Below, in pieces: positions 37,645 through 49,583 of a stretch of DNA of 64,000 nt. The DNA is from Straminergon stramineum. Lineage: Eukaryota; Streptophyta; Bryopsida; Hypnales; Calliergonaceae. Position 1 is the first letter of the stretch, and every line of letters starts with the position of its first letter. The stretch covers positions 33,406,547 through 33,470,546 of the forward strand of contig OY987263.1 in the NCBI GenBank assembly GCA_963920665.1. The letters are read 5' to 3'. A program made the translations under genes and the position numbers. The notes under the pieces are model-generated. The model did no database searches. It was not told the DNA's origin and worked only from the letters and a program-made list of their open reading frames with translations.

Positions 37645-40600
37645 CTAAACAGAAAAATGTTGTTGAGAAGAGCTTGGCTTCTGGCACATGCATTCAGGGA
37701 AAGGATAAGCAAGCACATCCTTGGAGCTATTTAGTGGTCGTTGCACAGGATTCCCAACTGAGTCGACATGAAGTGCTCTAATAGTTTCATCAAACTCTGC
37801 AGGCGTCATAGTGGAGTTGAGAAAATGGGAAATCATTTGCCGTTTGTTGGGCACAATGTGCTTGCGGTGCCCCATGAAAGCACGATGGCCCTGTGCACAT
37901 AACAACATAAACAGTCCACTTAGTTGCATTGGGGTTGCATAATAACTTAGTTGCATTGAGATTGTATCACTAAGAATTAGATAACCTTTGAGAGTTGGGA
38001 TTCTGAGGTGTGCAACAACATGAACTCCACTTAGTTGTATTGAGGTTTCACGAATAAAAAACAAATTACTCTTAAGGATTAGAGAACCTGTGGATTCCGA
38101 TGCTCAAGATGATAATCAGACTTAAAGAGTCACAGCAGTTGGCTGATTGCTTGTTCACGGCTCTAATCGTTGAGAATACTTCGGGACATCATACACACCA
38201 AGTGCAAGCTTGTATTTTTCCTGTGAATTGATGAGATGAAATTTTACCTGCATAACGCGTCCGAAGTTGCCCCCATGGGATTGCAAGAACACGTCACTGT
38301 AGAGGCAAACGAGGTAGTCAAGGGCAGCCAAACTGGAAGCCTTTTTCTTGAAAGGCTCAAGCTCCTGGGGTGTGGCAAGACTGTCCTTGTTGAAGAGGTT
38401 GGGAAACTCCTTCCTCAAGGGTTGTAAAGCCAGCTCCTTCCCGAGAGGCTCACCTCCTGCCCAATAGATTCTCGTGCTCCGTGATGCTCCCAGCGCCTTC
38501 AGTAACCTGCAAGAACGAAATTGAAACCATTTAGCAACTGAATCAAAATTTACATTCCCAAAGTGATACTTGACATGACAACAGTGGGCAATCCCTGCGT
38601 TCCGAATCCGATGATACAATGGACAATGGAGACTATTAGAGGGCGTTAGGAGGTGTCTCAATGTCCCTGTTGAAGAAGGGAATTTTCAAAACACAATTTC
38701 AAAACTCTGCCTAAGAGCAAGAGCTTCAAAAGGCCACATTATTTCCATGAGCCAGTTTTTGGGCCACATGTATGCGCTCCAAGAAAGCAAACGTGACTAA
38801 AAATAGTAAATGTTTTAGCTGGATAGTGTGAGACCCCCATTTCCTATGAAGAAATTACAGTTGATTACGTGTATTAGTGAAACACCCTCCATGTTTCTAT
38901 CAATAAGTTGCAGTTGGACACCAGTAGTGTGCCACACCCACCCATTCACCCACAATTTTTAATGAGTAACTCGTAGTTGGACACTCTGAACTCGCAGAGG
39001 TCCCAGATGTGATTTTCGGCCTAAATAGATCTAACTTTGTTCCTTTAAACACAACTAAATGTGCTACTAATTCAAGTACTCTGATTTTTCACATTTTTTG
39101 AAGAAATTCCTGTTATAACACCCTCCGTTTTTGCAATTCATAAGTCACAGTAGGAAACCGGTAGAGCCCCAATTTCTTATGAATAAATAGCAGTTGGCCA
39201 CAGGTAGTGTGACGCCCCCCAATTATTTCAGAATAAGTTGTAGTTGGACAGTCTGATCCCAAATTCGATTTTCCTAACTAGAGCTAGTTGCTAAAACCAC
39301 CTCCCAATGTGCTCAAACCCCCTCCAAGCTTCACAATGGGCAACCAACTTACCACTGATTTTCACATTTTCTGTACCTCTAGAAAACTTTGGCAAAACTT
39401 GTTGCTGGATTGATTCCCCCAACATTCTGAGACAGTGGAGAGAAGGGAAGGGGAATTGAAGCAGTCTGTTGGTTACCTGGCGACTTCGGCCCCTGTGAGC
39501 GGGCACAGCCCCTGGCGCTTCCTCTCCGTGAACCCCATTTTCCCTCCTTTCCCCGTGAGCCTGTCCGGATGCTCCCTCCGCTCCACCCGCACCTTCTCGT
39601 CCCACTCCCTCCCCAGCCCAGGCAGACACCCCGTGCGCACCCACACGTCCACCTCCAAACGCAAATGCACCGACACGAACGCCCCTTGCCTCGCCATCCG
39701 CGACGCCAGGGAACGACCGAGAGATGCCAACGGCGGAGAGAAGCGCAAAGCCTGGAAAGCCACTTTGCAACGCAGCTTCTGCAGGTCGAGGGAGAGGTCC
39801 TTGGACAGGCGGGAGTCCAGGCCTCGAAGGAGTAACACGCCTTCGCGACTGATCTGAGGAGGAATCAGACAAGGGAGGCATCCAGGGGGGGCGGAGGAAT
39901 CAGAAATGTTGTCAAAATTTGAGAAAGGAAAATCTTATAGTACACATGCCAATAACCGGTCACATACTGCGACTTATAGGACTAGTTTCGTAGTCTGTGG
40001 GTACTACTGAAATCTTACTCTTTTGCAAATGTCCAATAATACTAATGCAGTTGGTTCCGAAGTAGAACAAAAAAAAAGGTCAGCTTTTGTGGAAAAAGTT
40101 GCACCTTTCTCAATCTGAGTTCACATAGGTTCGTAACTGTTTTGAGAAAACACCATTGCCCTTCACTGTGCACTTCAATGTGCCTCTTATTTCTGTATTC
40201 ACTGGACATTTTCTCTTATTCGCCAGATAGTTCAATGTGCTTAGTGTGTTGTCTAGTTATTGCAAGTGTCTGTTCACTGGCATGTGTACCATATGGATGT
40301 TTTTGAAGGATTCTGCAGGCAATGTCCAGTGATGATAGAGTAGGACACACTAGACTAGGATGGATACACAAGGATCCATTTGCTAGTGGGTACATGAGGA
40401 ATGGAATATGGACACAAAAGGACATTGGTCTGATTTCCATACGACACAATTAACGTTTGTTCCGTTTTCACATTAAATTTTTTGCTGTGGATTTAGGGGT
40501 TAGTTTCTCACAACGCTTGTCGGAGTTGGGAGTTTTAAATGTGAGCTCTTGGGCCCAATGCTACCATTTTACTTTTCGATTGTTAATCGAGCTTTCATCT

Positions 40601-42574
40601 TACTTGACAATGTGGATGTTTTAAAATCCACCTGGTTTTCTAAGTGCGAATCTAGACCCATTGGTAAGTTTTTTAACAGATTTGAGGAGAGTGAGCGATG
40701 GATCCACAAAATTTGGACCGAATTAGAGCAGATTAGACAATGTGTGAATCTCACAAATTCTAATGCTAGTGAAGGTGATTGATTTGGAGATACCCACCTT
40801 GCCCTGGTAATGTTGGCGTAGCCATCGTGGGCTGGCGTTCAAGGGCGTATGCTTCTCCTCCAGTGGTCGGATCATTACGTGTGTGGACGGCAGGGACGAC
40901 ACGATCCGCACGTCGTCTTTTAACGTCTCCTTGAAATGCTCCAAGTCGAAAATGTCACTAAATTCACTGCCAAAATCGATCGCCACGCGCAAAGGCATCA
41001 GCAATCCAACACCGAATGCACAATTCGTGCATTTCAATTGTCTAATAAATCAGGCTAGAATAATCGGGTATTCTGTGGTCGCATTGAAATTCTCTACACC
41101 ATTTAATGACACACCTTCTACTAAGAGTATTGATAAGTGGTGTGCGAAATTCTAAGCATAAAATTATCAGAGAAACCACAGAACCCTACAACCAAGGGAA
41201 CCACCAGTCAAGTAGAGTAAGAATGCAAGCACAAAATCCTACAACAAAGGGAACCGCATTCAATTAGAGATAGAATTCAAACTCAGAATCCTACAAAATA
41301 ATGAACCACTTTTCAAATAGAGTATGAATCCAGATGCATTCTAGATACATTTGCGAGAGGGACTACATAAACGTGGTCAGTCATTCCATGACTTTACAAT
41401 TAACAATATTGTGCACTGTCATTGCCGTGTTCCCCTGTTGTGTTTTGCAGCAGAAAAAACAATTAAGGATCTCGTTAACGACCTAACAAACGAGTCATGT
41501 TCTAGCAATTCCAACGAAGGCTTGCCGTGCTCCCCTGTTGCAGCAGAAAAATCATTAAATACCTAATAATCGAGCAGTGGTCTAGCAATTCCAATGAGAA
41601 AAGACGAAGGCCATGTTCAATTGCTGATTCCAGAAACCCACAGCACCGAGCAGGGCTTTAGGCTGATCAACATTTGAAGACCAAAAGCGTGAAACTCTCA
41701 AGAAATAAGCTGAAATGCGAGAATTTTCAACAATCTGTGTGTGAGTTGAAACGCACAAGTGACACAAGGGCCAGGTACCCGTGGCGCCCACCTTGGTCTT
41801 CCCCTGGAAAAGATTCGATTTTCCGCTGCAAAAAGCTTGTTTTTTATGCAGCAAAAATACCAATCGGGGAAGCCATGCTCTCACAATTTTAATAAAATGA
41901 GAAGAAGGCCATGTTCAATTGCCTGGATATACTAGACTGATCAACAATTGAAGGCAAGGTGCATCCCATCGTGTCGCTCACCTTTCGTCTTCCCAGATGG
42001 GATTGACTTCCATAACAGGCACCACCAGCGCCGCCCCCAACACGCGCGCCATCACCACAGCGTCCACGATCTGGTTACGTTGCTGATTCAACCCCCCGTT
42101 CACCACCACCATCAAATACTTCCCCCTCTCCGCCACCACCATCGCCGACTCTCTCTTAAACGCATCACTAAGCTCCACGCACCCCACCAGTCCTAAGCCC
42201 TCCGGCTGCTTCCAAAACAAACGCTCCAGCTCCGTCATCGTCACGGAACCATCATCCTTAGAAGAAATACTAACTCCCGAAGTTCTGACTCCCGGGGATT
42301 CCAAAGCTCCAGTGCAATCGTCGGTGTTGGGGTTGGGGAATGGTCCGGGTTGCCAGAAGAGGAGGAAGCGGAGCATGGAAACGCAGGCGAAGACGGTGAG
42401 GAGCATGAGCCAGCAATTGGAGAGGGGCGACTTGGGGGAGGGGGGCTTGTTGTGGGAAGGCTTCGAGAAGGAGAGAAGCGAGGCGGTGGTTGGGGTGGAT
42501 TGTATGTCAGGAGTATTGGGATACCAGAAGCTTGTTCCCACGGTCTGTTTCTTGCTGGTCTTCGTTGTCACCAT
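37645..42574 (-). CDS. Plant O-fucosyltransferase family protein (PF10250 type)
   Basis: A Golgi type II membrane glycosyltransferase of the plant O-FucT family; family members are implicated in pectin, arabinogalactan or nuclear-protein fucosylation, but the substrate here is unknown. Five exons read in frame: 42574-41982, 40966-40798, 39853-39477, 38506-38248 and 37890-37645, giving 547 residues, a usual length. Residues 1-50 are a Ser/Pro/Lys-rich cytosolic tail and about 54-74 (WLMLLTVFACVSMLRFLLFW) a signal anchor. Hallmarks follow: NGGLNQQRNQI at 159, SEFSDIFDLEHFKETL and DVRIVSSLPSTH around 198-225, LLLRGLDSRLSKDL around 261, HLRLEVDVWVRTGC at 317, LLKALGASRSTRIYWAGGEP after 380, SHGGNFGRVMQ at 456-466, GHRKHIVPNKRQM after it, and a C-terminal AYPFPECMC. 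All splice sites are GT-AG. No key motif is missing. Introns 1 and 3 contain degenerate tandem repeats. Confidence 0.93.
38820..39262. repeat. Degenerate repeats in O-fucosyltransferase intron 3
   Basis: Diverged copies of a short unit resembling AATAAGTTGCAGTTGGACAC, GTAGTGTG and ACACCCCC recur near 38822, 38903, 38965, 39143, 39190 and 39233. All lie within the intron between 39477 and 38506. Confidence 0.65.
40322..40782 (+). other. Unrecognised open frames inside O-fucosyltransferase intron 2
   Basis: On the strand opposite the host gene, 40322-40450 encodes a 42-residue frame (containing GWIHKDPFASGYMRNGIW) and 40549-40782 a 77-residue frame (containing VLKSTWFSKCESRP and WIHKIWTELEQIRQC). 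The residue mix looks protein-like but matches no family I know. They are in different frames and could be remnants of a retroelement. Confidence 0.25.
41165..41590. repeat. Tandem repeats in O-fucosyltransferase intron 1
   Basis: Two sets are seen. Three units of about 52 bp, with CCTACA at 41185, 41238 and 41290, share AGAATCCTACAA and GGGAACC. Downstream, a 100-bp duplication carries TTGCCGTG.TCCCCTGTTG at 41422 and 41522, followed by GCAGCAGAAAAA and CTAGCAATTCCAA. Confidence 0.7.
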
Positions 42575-43790
42575 CGTTGGGAAAATCGGGGTGAATAAAT
42601 TTGCACTAGCTAGCTAGGGATGTCGATCGAAGCTTGCAAATCGTGCTGCGAGTTTCGGGGTCCAATTGGGATGGTTCTGTTCGCAAAGACTTGAATCTTC
42701 GTGGAGTTTTGGAAGATGATACATTGGGAGGGTAGAGTGTAGATTCTGTACACAACTGTACTGAAATTGGCTTGTTCTCCGGGAGAGCCCGCGCACCACT
42801 GATGGTTAAATTGTGTTCCAGGAGTGAGTATCACGCTTCGAGGTGAACTCCTTTGGGCTCAATCAATAGGAGATGCCAAACCTCGCGATGAATTCCGGTT
42901 CTACGATTTGGAGTTCACAACTTGGGAACAACACGATTCAAGGGCAGAGCACGAAAACCAACTAGGCGTGTTGGGCGTCGCGCTTCCTGCTCAACAATCT
43001 GCAGATATTTGTCGAGAAATTCGGCACTCAAAGAGTTTTGGACATGGACCTTTCTCAACTCGCCTTCTTCTGCGGCACCCGCTACTAGAAACAAAATGGC
43101 AGGTGATGGCTAGCTACGAAGAATTGACGAGCGGTACCCACCATGACGGAACCTTCACACCATGACAGAGGAGCAATGTACACAGATTCTGCGACTAGCT
43201 TGCAATTGTTGCACCTTTGAGTCCGTCATCGATCACCACCCGCCCATGACGGACCCGTCAAGTAGCGCGCACATTGTATGACTAGCAATTACCACACGAA
43301 CTCACCGAATGGGAACAGACAGAGCTCACAACAGACCGCTCAGTAGTTATTAGACTTCCTAACGTTGCCGGTGTTGTTTCCATTGCTCCCCGGAAAAGTA
43401 ACACGAAAGTCGTGCCGCGGGCACACAACAATGACCTTAGGGGAGCCCATCTTTTGTGTGAATTGCATAGCTAGTTAGCCCTGGGGTTTCTTAGAAGTCG
43501 TCGGTTTCTCTCCTTCTGAATGGTTGACAACCGGGATGAGCTAGCTGCACATGAGCTGCAGCCGCGGTGGTCCCGTCGTATAATCCAGGTGCACATGCGC
43601 ACATCATGATCCTGGAATCTTCCCGTCATCAAGTTACCCGCTCGTAAACCGAGAAAAAAACATTTTTCTTCTCAACAGTGGAAGGTCACTAAATCCTATT
43701 GTAATTATCACAATCTAAAACACTGTACTACCTCATTCAGGGGTACCGCAAACAATGAATGTGACGACAGTGGACTGTGATAGTGATAGA
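42575..43790. other. Upstream region of the O-fucosyltransferase gene
   Basis: GC-richer than the flanking AT-rich tracts, and presumably includes the promoter and 5' leader of the minus-strand gene. A 113-codon plus-strand frame at 42824-43165 has no recognisable domain and is not called. The phrase CATGACGGANCCNTCA occurs twice (about 43141 and 43245). Confidence 0.4.
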
Positions 43791-45010
43791 GTGAGAAACT
43801 GTATGCAAGATGTCCGAAATGTTGTTTTCGTGGAATTTGGAACCGAATAAGAGTTCGTGGAACAGTGAATGATGTTAGTATTGTAGACTTGACTGCCACG
43901 ACTCGGCCATGCTCGGTGGTAGTGTAATGTTGATCTGGGGTAAGATTTTTTCTTACTGTGGGATGGAACGTGCAGACTCGGTTGAGGCCGGATGGCGAAT
44001 GTGAGTGTAAAGCAGATCACCCATTTCCGATCAGACTCCCATTCTTGTAGTTTAGACTGCTCCATTTCCGATCAGATGAATTGTGGGTGACAGCTCATGC
44101 ACCACAGGACCCAGGGGACAACAAAAATGTTAAGTAGGTGTACATTGAAAGCTTATATGATCACAATGTGTACATTGAAAGCTTATATGATCACAACGTG
44201 TACATTGTAAGCCGTACATCGATTTTGGAACCATCCTATGGTTGGAAATAGGTTTGCCTACATATCAAGATTGGGACAAATAGAATCTTCACGAAAAAAA
44301 TTCGTGATAATTTTGCTTTTAGGAAATTATAAAATCCTCCTGAAATCTATTTCTCTACACAGGAAATTTTTTCCTGAACTTTTCCTATGCCGCAGATAGG
44401 CTGAATTGCTTAAGTGATCGGAAATTGGTGATCATCCTGATAATTCCAGAATACGATAGTTTGAGAAACTGTGTGCATGATATTCGGAAATGTTGTTTTT
44501 AGCTCGAGATGTTTGGAACCCAAAACCATACTGAAATAGTTTGTGGAACAGTGATAGATTTTTTGCACTGTAGACATGCCAGGATTTGGAAGACTTTCAA
44601 TTGATGGTGCCATGGTGGCCGGTACTGCTGATTACTCTGGTAAGATTTTTCGTTGCTGATGTATGGAACGGGCAGACCCAGTTGAGGATGGCGAAGCATG
44701 TGAATGTAACTAACTAGAGAATATGATAATAGTGTGCCGGATATTCCAAAAATGTTGTTATCGTGATGTTTGGAATTGAACCCAAAAAGAAGGAGTTCGT
44801 GGAGCACTGCTGTTTGTCCTCTTCTGTCGACGTGACTGCCATTATTTGCGAAAAGTTTGGTAGGACAGTTGTGTTGCTGATCAGCTAGTGTGTGGTAAGT
44901 TAAGATTTTTTGTTATTACCGCGTTGGATGGACTACCGGTACCGTGCAGACGGAGGATGGCAACGACGACTGTGTCAAAGCCGGCCAGGCACTGTTTCAA
45001 TTCGTTGGCT
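43791..45010 (+). repeat. Three diverged copies of an about 250-bp sequence
   Basis: Copies begin near 43791, 44461 and 44724. Each follows the same order: GAGAAACTGT.TGCA, then ATGTTGTT, GTTTGGAA.C, GT.GAACAGTG, TGTAGAC.TG, GGTAAGATTTTT and GGATGG, then GCAGAC. A spacer of about 400 bp separates copies 1 and 2. The order is kept although sequence has drifted. No continuous frame is shared. Confidence 0.7.
44139..44213 (+). repeat. 30-bp tandem repeat, 2.5 copies
   Basis: GTGTACATTGAAAGCTTATA followed by TGATCACAA repeats with an exact 30-bp period (TACATTG at 44141, 44171 and 44201). Confidence 0.95.
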
Positions 45011-45464
45011 GGTTCTGGTGGAACCAAGTCTCACTTGCTGCGATCAGTGCGACGGATTCGGGCATTTGGGGGCAGACAGAAACGCGTGCAAGTGACTGGC
45101 GAGGTGCAGATTGGGCGATGGTGATGATCATCCTTCGATGCCGGTAACGTACGCTGCAATTCTGCTGCAAGTGGCAGGGAGCTTGGTCTGCCCATCTACA
45201 GTACGCCCAATCCTCCCTAATTGCACATGCCCTTTGAGTATTATTTGTTGAGATTGTTTCAAGGCAAGAGTTGGGAACACTTGGGAGAAGAAATCATACT
45301 TTGTCTCGGTCTCATGACATTGCAATTACGGAGGGTGGAATGACTGGAGGCTATATATCCACATCTTTTGCTAAAAACGGTAGAATGGTAGATCGATTGA
45401 AGGGAGATTGGCATGTCTGAATTACTTCTTTGAATTATCCTCAAATTGGGACAAGTTCTAGTGT
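45011..45464. other. Gene-free stretch
   Basis: Mixed-composition sequence without a recognisable gene, ending where the first TTAA-bounded element begins. Confidence 0.4.
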
Positions 45465-46123
45465 TTAGCCCCTAAATGCCCAAGGCACCAAGTTTTGGTG
45501 TCAATAAAAATTTGAAGTTAAAATAAAATCTTATCAAATTACTATTTCTAGTAGTTTATGTTTTCAAATAATTTTTTTTGAAGTCTAGTCTTAGCATCAA
45601 AAATTTGATTTTGAAAATGAATGATTAAGATTTTTCTATTCAAGATTTTGTGCAAGGTATCCATTGTAAATCTTGATTTTCAAGTGTTGAGGGATCCTGG
45701 AAATGAGCCTCAATTACATTAGATCTTGAAGAAAAAAATTGCATTAGAAATTTATTTTAAAAAAATGGTAGAATAGATTTTGAGAAGTCGTAAATTGATT
45801 GTGGTTATGCATGTTGTTCCCTTTAACCTCGTATTTTTGTGGACTCAATTTTAGATTTGACATGTGAAAAAAAGGATTGAAAGACTTCAAATTACTTTCA
45901 TAGTTTTAACACCCTTACTATGATCAAGCATTATAATCTTTCAATCCATAGTGATATTGTTGTATTTTCTTTTCTCATGTAATCTTTAACATGTCTAGTA
46001 TGAATTTTTATAGTTACAATTCAAAAATATTGATTAAACATTTAAATTTTTATTTTATTTTTTTCATTTTGAGCAAATTCCAAGAATCTCAAAAAAAAAG
46101 GCCTCGGGCATTTTAGGGGTTAA
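45465..46123 (+). mobile_element. TTAA-bounded element, family 1, copy 1 (659 bp)
   Basis: The left end TTAGCCCCTAAATGCCCAAG has one change in TTAA. The right end is GGCATTTTAGGGGTTAA. It shares its whole length, in the same orientation, with 49584-50231 and 50772-51701 (for example CTAGTTT.AGCATCAAAA and AGATTTGACATGTGAAAA). There is no coding capacity. TTAA flanks with C-rich ends are the signature of piggyBac-type mobility. Confidence 0.75.
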
Positions 46124-46419
46124 AACTTTTGATTACTTGAGAGTCTTGGCTACTTTACAATGATGAAAATACTTCAAAGTCTTTATTGCAAAGATTTGGG
46201 CACTTGAAAGTTATAATTTCAAGACTTCTAGGCAATTGCAAGTCCTAGTTCTAACTAGGACTAGGAGTTGACAATTGAATGTCAATAATCTTGCAATCAT
46301 TATGAGTTGTTCCATTTTTACTTAACACAACCATAAATAACATAGAAAAATAGTTTTGGTTCCCTTCCTTGGCTCGCCTTTGGGGTCCAAGAAAAGAAAA
46401 GAATATCCTTATCCATGAT
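46124..46419. other. Gene-free stretch
   Basis: AT-rich spacer between the TTAA element and the 88-bp satellite. Confidence 0.4.
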
Positions 46420-46870
46420 ACCTTGGAAGGAACTTAGGGGGAACTTACAATTTAGATGAGAGACTCTCATTGGTTTGCAAGAGGTATTGTCAATAGCTTT
46501 GGTCAATGGTAGGGGATGCCTTAGAGGGGACTCTTAGTTTAAATGAGAAACTCTCATTGGTCCGTAGAAAGAATTGTCAATAGTTTTGACTAATGCTTGG
46601 GAATACCTTGGAGGGGACATTTAGTTTTAAAATTAGAGGCTCTTCTTGGTTTGTAGAAAGTATTGTTAGTAGTTTTGGACAATGTTGGAGATGCCCTTGC
46701 AAGAACATATAGTTTGAATCAAAGGCTTTCATTTGTTTGTGTGTAGAAAGTATTGTCAATAGCTTTGGCCAATATTAGGAGATGCCTTGGAAGGGACATT
46801 TAGTTTAAATTCGAGGCTCTCATGTATTGGTTCATAGAGAGGATTGTAAGTAGCTTAGTGAATGTTAGGG
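46420..46870 (+). repeat. Degenerate tandem satellite, about 88 bp, 5 copies
   Basis: The landmark TTGTCAATAG.TTTGG.CAAT and its variants start near 46489, 46576, 46665, 46754 and 46846, spaced 87, 89, 89 and 92 bp. Units also share GAGGGGACATTTAGTTTAAA and CTCTCATTGGT. Copies are much more diverged than in the 83-bp satellite. Confidence 0.9.
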
Positions 46871-47935
46871 AATTGCCACCCTAAGCTTCAGTTGGGGGAC
46901 CAACGGTGAGAAAGACTCACCATTACCTTGGTCAACAAGGTTAACTTAATATGTATGGTGGCAGGGCACCCAAAAAATTGACCAACACCGTGGAAATTGA
47001 CCAACACCATCAAGAACTTCAAGGCATGTGAACATGGTGCCACAATGGTGCATTGAAGTGCAATTATGTTAATTTGGTGCCAACCTCCATCCCAACCTAG
47101 TATGGATAAAATGACATGTATACTGCCTTTGGTGTCAAAATGGCATCAAAACAATCTAGCCCAACTTTTCTGATGACTACATTTCCAAAATGCCTGATTT
47201 CCACCAACCCGGCATTCAAAGGTTAACTTCATATAAGTTAGTAAGTTGACAATCATCTTTCCTGATGATCAGGCCCGTTGGCCAATTCTATAAGGTAGGA
47301 GCACTCAATGGCGTCCCTTTCTAAGTCAGGAATTCATTCTAGAACATAAATGTAGCTAGACTATAGACCTCTTATCATTTTAGGTCAAAAAAAATAAGCT
47401 CTGTACTATCTACTTACATTTCCAACCTGAAATGATTATGCCCTGTAGAATCTGACGCTATTGGGTACAGGGATGCCATTGGATGCTCTTACCTTATACC
47501 TTACCTTGTGTTAATTTCCTGTAGCAAAAACTGAAACTTTTCTTTTTTCTTTTTTCTTTTTTTTCCTTTTTTTTTGGGAAACATATGAATCGGACTTTCA
47601 TTGCAAGCCAGGGGGCAAAGTACAAGACAGCAAAGAACTTTTGCGCCTGTTTAGAACATTCAGAACTGAAGGTTTGCTTCTGCTGGAAGTCTTCCTATTG
47701 AGATTCTTGCACTTGTCCTTCCTTCATGGGGTTAAGTTACTGACTCTTACAGCTGCCCTGTCCTCCACAAAGGCACTTGGGTAATCCAGACTGGCAAGAA
47801 GGTATACTGTACTGTACATATGGCTCTCTAATAACTTAACTTATTTAAAGGGGCTCCGTAAAGCTCAGTTGGGTTCCACAAGTAAAGGATACGCTAAGTT
47901 ACTGCTGATGTGCACCCTTTGGGCTGGGGACAAAT
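46871..47935. other. Gene-free stretch with possible retroposon tail
   Basis: A long pyrimidine tract (about 47537-47577) is followed by GGGAAACATATGAATCGGAC and TTTCATTG. This looks like the antisense 3' end of a poly(A)-tailed retroposon and is similar to about 8555-8605. No gene recognised. Confidence 0.4.
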
Positions 47936-48057
47936 GGCCGGGGTGAACCGACCCCCTCACTTGTCCCCAAGGGAAAACCCTGAAATCTTTTATTTGCCAC
48001 GCATGACAAAATTTGCAGATTTCGAATTCATATTTGCAATCAGAGACCCCAAATTAG

Positions 48058-48251
48058 CTACACTGAATAGGGGTGTTAAGGGGACCCATACTAATTAATC
48101 GACATTCCACACTATATAAATATCTACCATTATTGTACATCAGTAGTTATTGAAGTGTCCAGGGGATGTACATCATGTTTTAAACATCTATAGTTTTCTA
48201 CAATCAAGCCCTTTAATTTTTTGGTCCCCTTAATACCCCTATTCAATGTAG
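48058..48251. mobile_element. MITE, 194 bp, 29-bp terminal inverted repeats
   Basis: The left end CTACACTGAATAGGGGTGTT and the inverted right end CTACATTGAATAGGGGTATT continue AAGGGGACC on both sides. Its first 114 bp recur inverted at 5142-5253. The interior is non-coding. Confidence 0.88.
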
Positions 48252-48270
48252 AGGAGTTGTACAAGGTGAA

Positions 48271-48500
48271 TTAATCCTTCAAAGATGGACTTGTGACCGA
48301 GGAAATCATGGCTTTTAGAATCATGTGACATCATTTACTTAAAAAAACCCAAAAATATTCATTGAAGGTCAAACTATTGTAGAAGATCTCCTCTTTTCAC
48401 CCCTAATTCTCAAGATGAATAGTTGCACTTCTGTCCTACAAAGGAGAATTCCTTGTCATCCATTGGACACAAAACGTCCATGTTGATGTATACAGGTTAA
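48271..48500 (+). mobile_element. TTAA-bounded element, family 3, copy 1 (230 bp)
   Basis: It begins TTAATCCTTCAAAGATGGAC, ends in GGTTAA, and is exactly as long as its relative at 51850-52079. The two share GGAAATCATGGCTTTT, GTGACATCAT, GTAGAAGATC and GAATAGTTGCACTTCTGTCC. The right terminal repeat is decayed here. Confidence 0.75.
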
Positions 48501-48588
48501 TCAAGCACAAAACAAGGGGATTTTTTTCTACTTGTACCCCTAGAATGACTTGGAGGGGCCAAGTGAGGGGTCAGTTCACCCCAACCGA

Positions 48589-49583
48589 ACAAATCAAGTT
48601 GGACTCAACTGGGATATTACAACCAATTTCTTTCGTCATATGGAATACATGCAAACCTAAGGAGGTAAAAGGGTAGAAAAAAAATTAACTATTCACTAGT
48701 GTGCCATGTACCATTGTCATAGTCAAAATAAAAGTAAAAGTAATTTTCTGTTTTTTTAAATTAAAAAATAACGAAAAAATTCATAACTTGCATATTGTAG
48801 GTCTAACCACCACAAAACATAACAAAATTTGTGCACCCCTCCTTGTAGAGAACTTTCCAAAGGTACGAAGAGTGCAACTGGGGGACACTTGGTTCAAAAG
48901 ATCTCACTATAACTAACTAACAATTGAAACAAACTCATTTTAAGGTGTAGATTTAAGGTAATGCATATGCATAGATGGAGTCAAAATTACAATTTCCTTT
49001 CATTTTTACTTATAGCCTAAAAAAACTGAAAATTTGAAAATTATTCTTTGGGGGAGAATTTTTGTATTGTAATAAATTGCAAAGGCAAGACTTTGAAGAA
49101 ACCTTGACCTCTAAATACCATTGTCCAAGTGGAACACAAAATGGACTTTGGCAGTAGGCTCATGTAACCTCAATTTTTGACACAATTTTGGGAATTTTTT
49201 TTAAATATAGAAAAGATTTGAGATTTTAGGGATATTTTTTATAATCTCAAACAATGTCGGAGGGCAAAAGCTATGCCACAATGCAATAACCTCAACATGT
49301 GGGAGACACACACAATTAAAAAGAACTACAAAAAATTGAAATGAAATTTTTAATTTTGTTTCTCATAGATTATGTTTTTGTCTTTGATTCATCCATTTGG
49401 ATTAGTAATATGAAAGTTAAAGAGCTTTTTATTTTGGAAGCAATCACAAAAACTTTAGGAGAAATAATGTATTGGAGTTGTTTATGAGCTCAATTTTCAC
49501 AATCTTCCCAAGAAAGTTCCACAAGGTTAAGTATACTTGCTAGAACAATCTCACCACTAGGATGAGTGTGTGTCCATTCCATC
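48589..49583. other. Gene-free stretch
   Basis: AT-rich sequence without a recognisable gene or clear repeat. Confidence 0.45.

Larger units (their letters stand above)
47936..48588. mobile_element. Inverted-repeat element hosting two nested MITEs
   Basis: The left end (about 47936-47970, GGGGTGAACCGACCCCCTCA) matches the reverse complement of the right end (about 48553-48588, GGGGTGAACTGACCCCTCAC). Between them lie a 194-bp MITE and a 230-bp TTAA element. Without them the host would be only about 230 bp. Exact outer boundaries and target duplication are not resolved. Confidence 0.65.

Noticed and set aside
42824..43165. 113-codon plus-strand frame upstream of the O-fucosyltransferase
   Set aside because: No family resemblance. 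It lies in GC-richer leader or promoter sequence where chance frames are longer.
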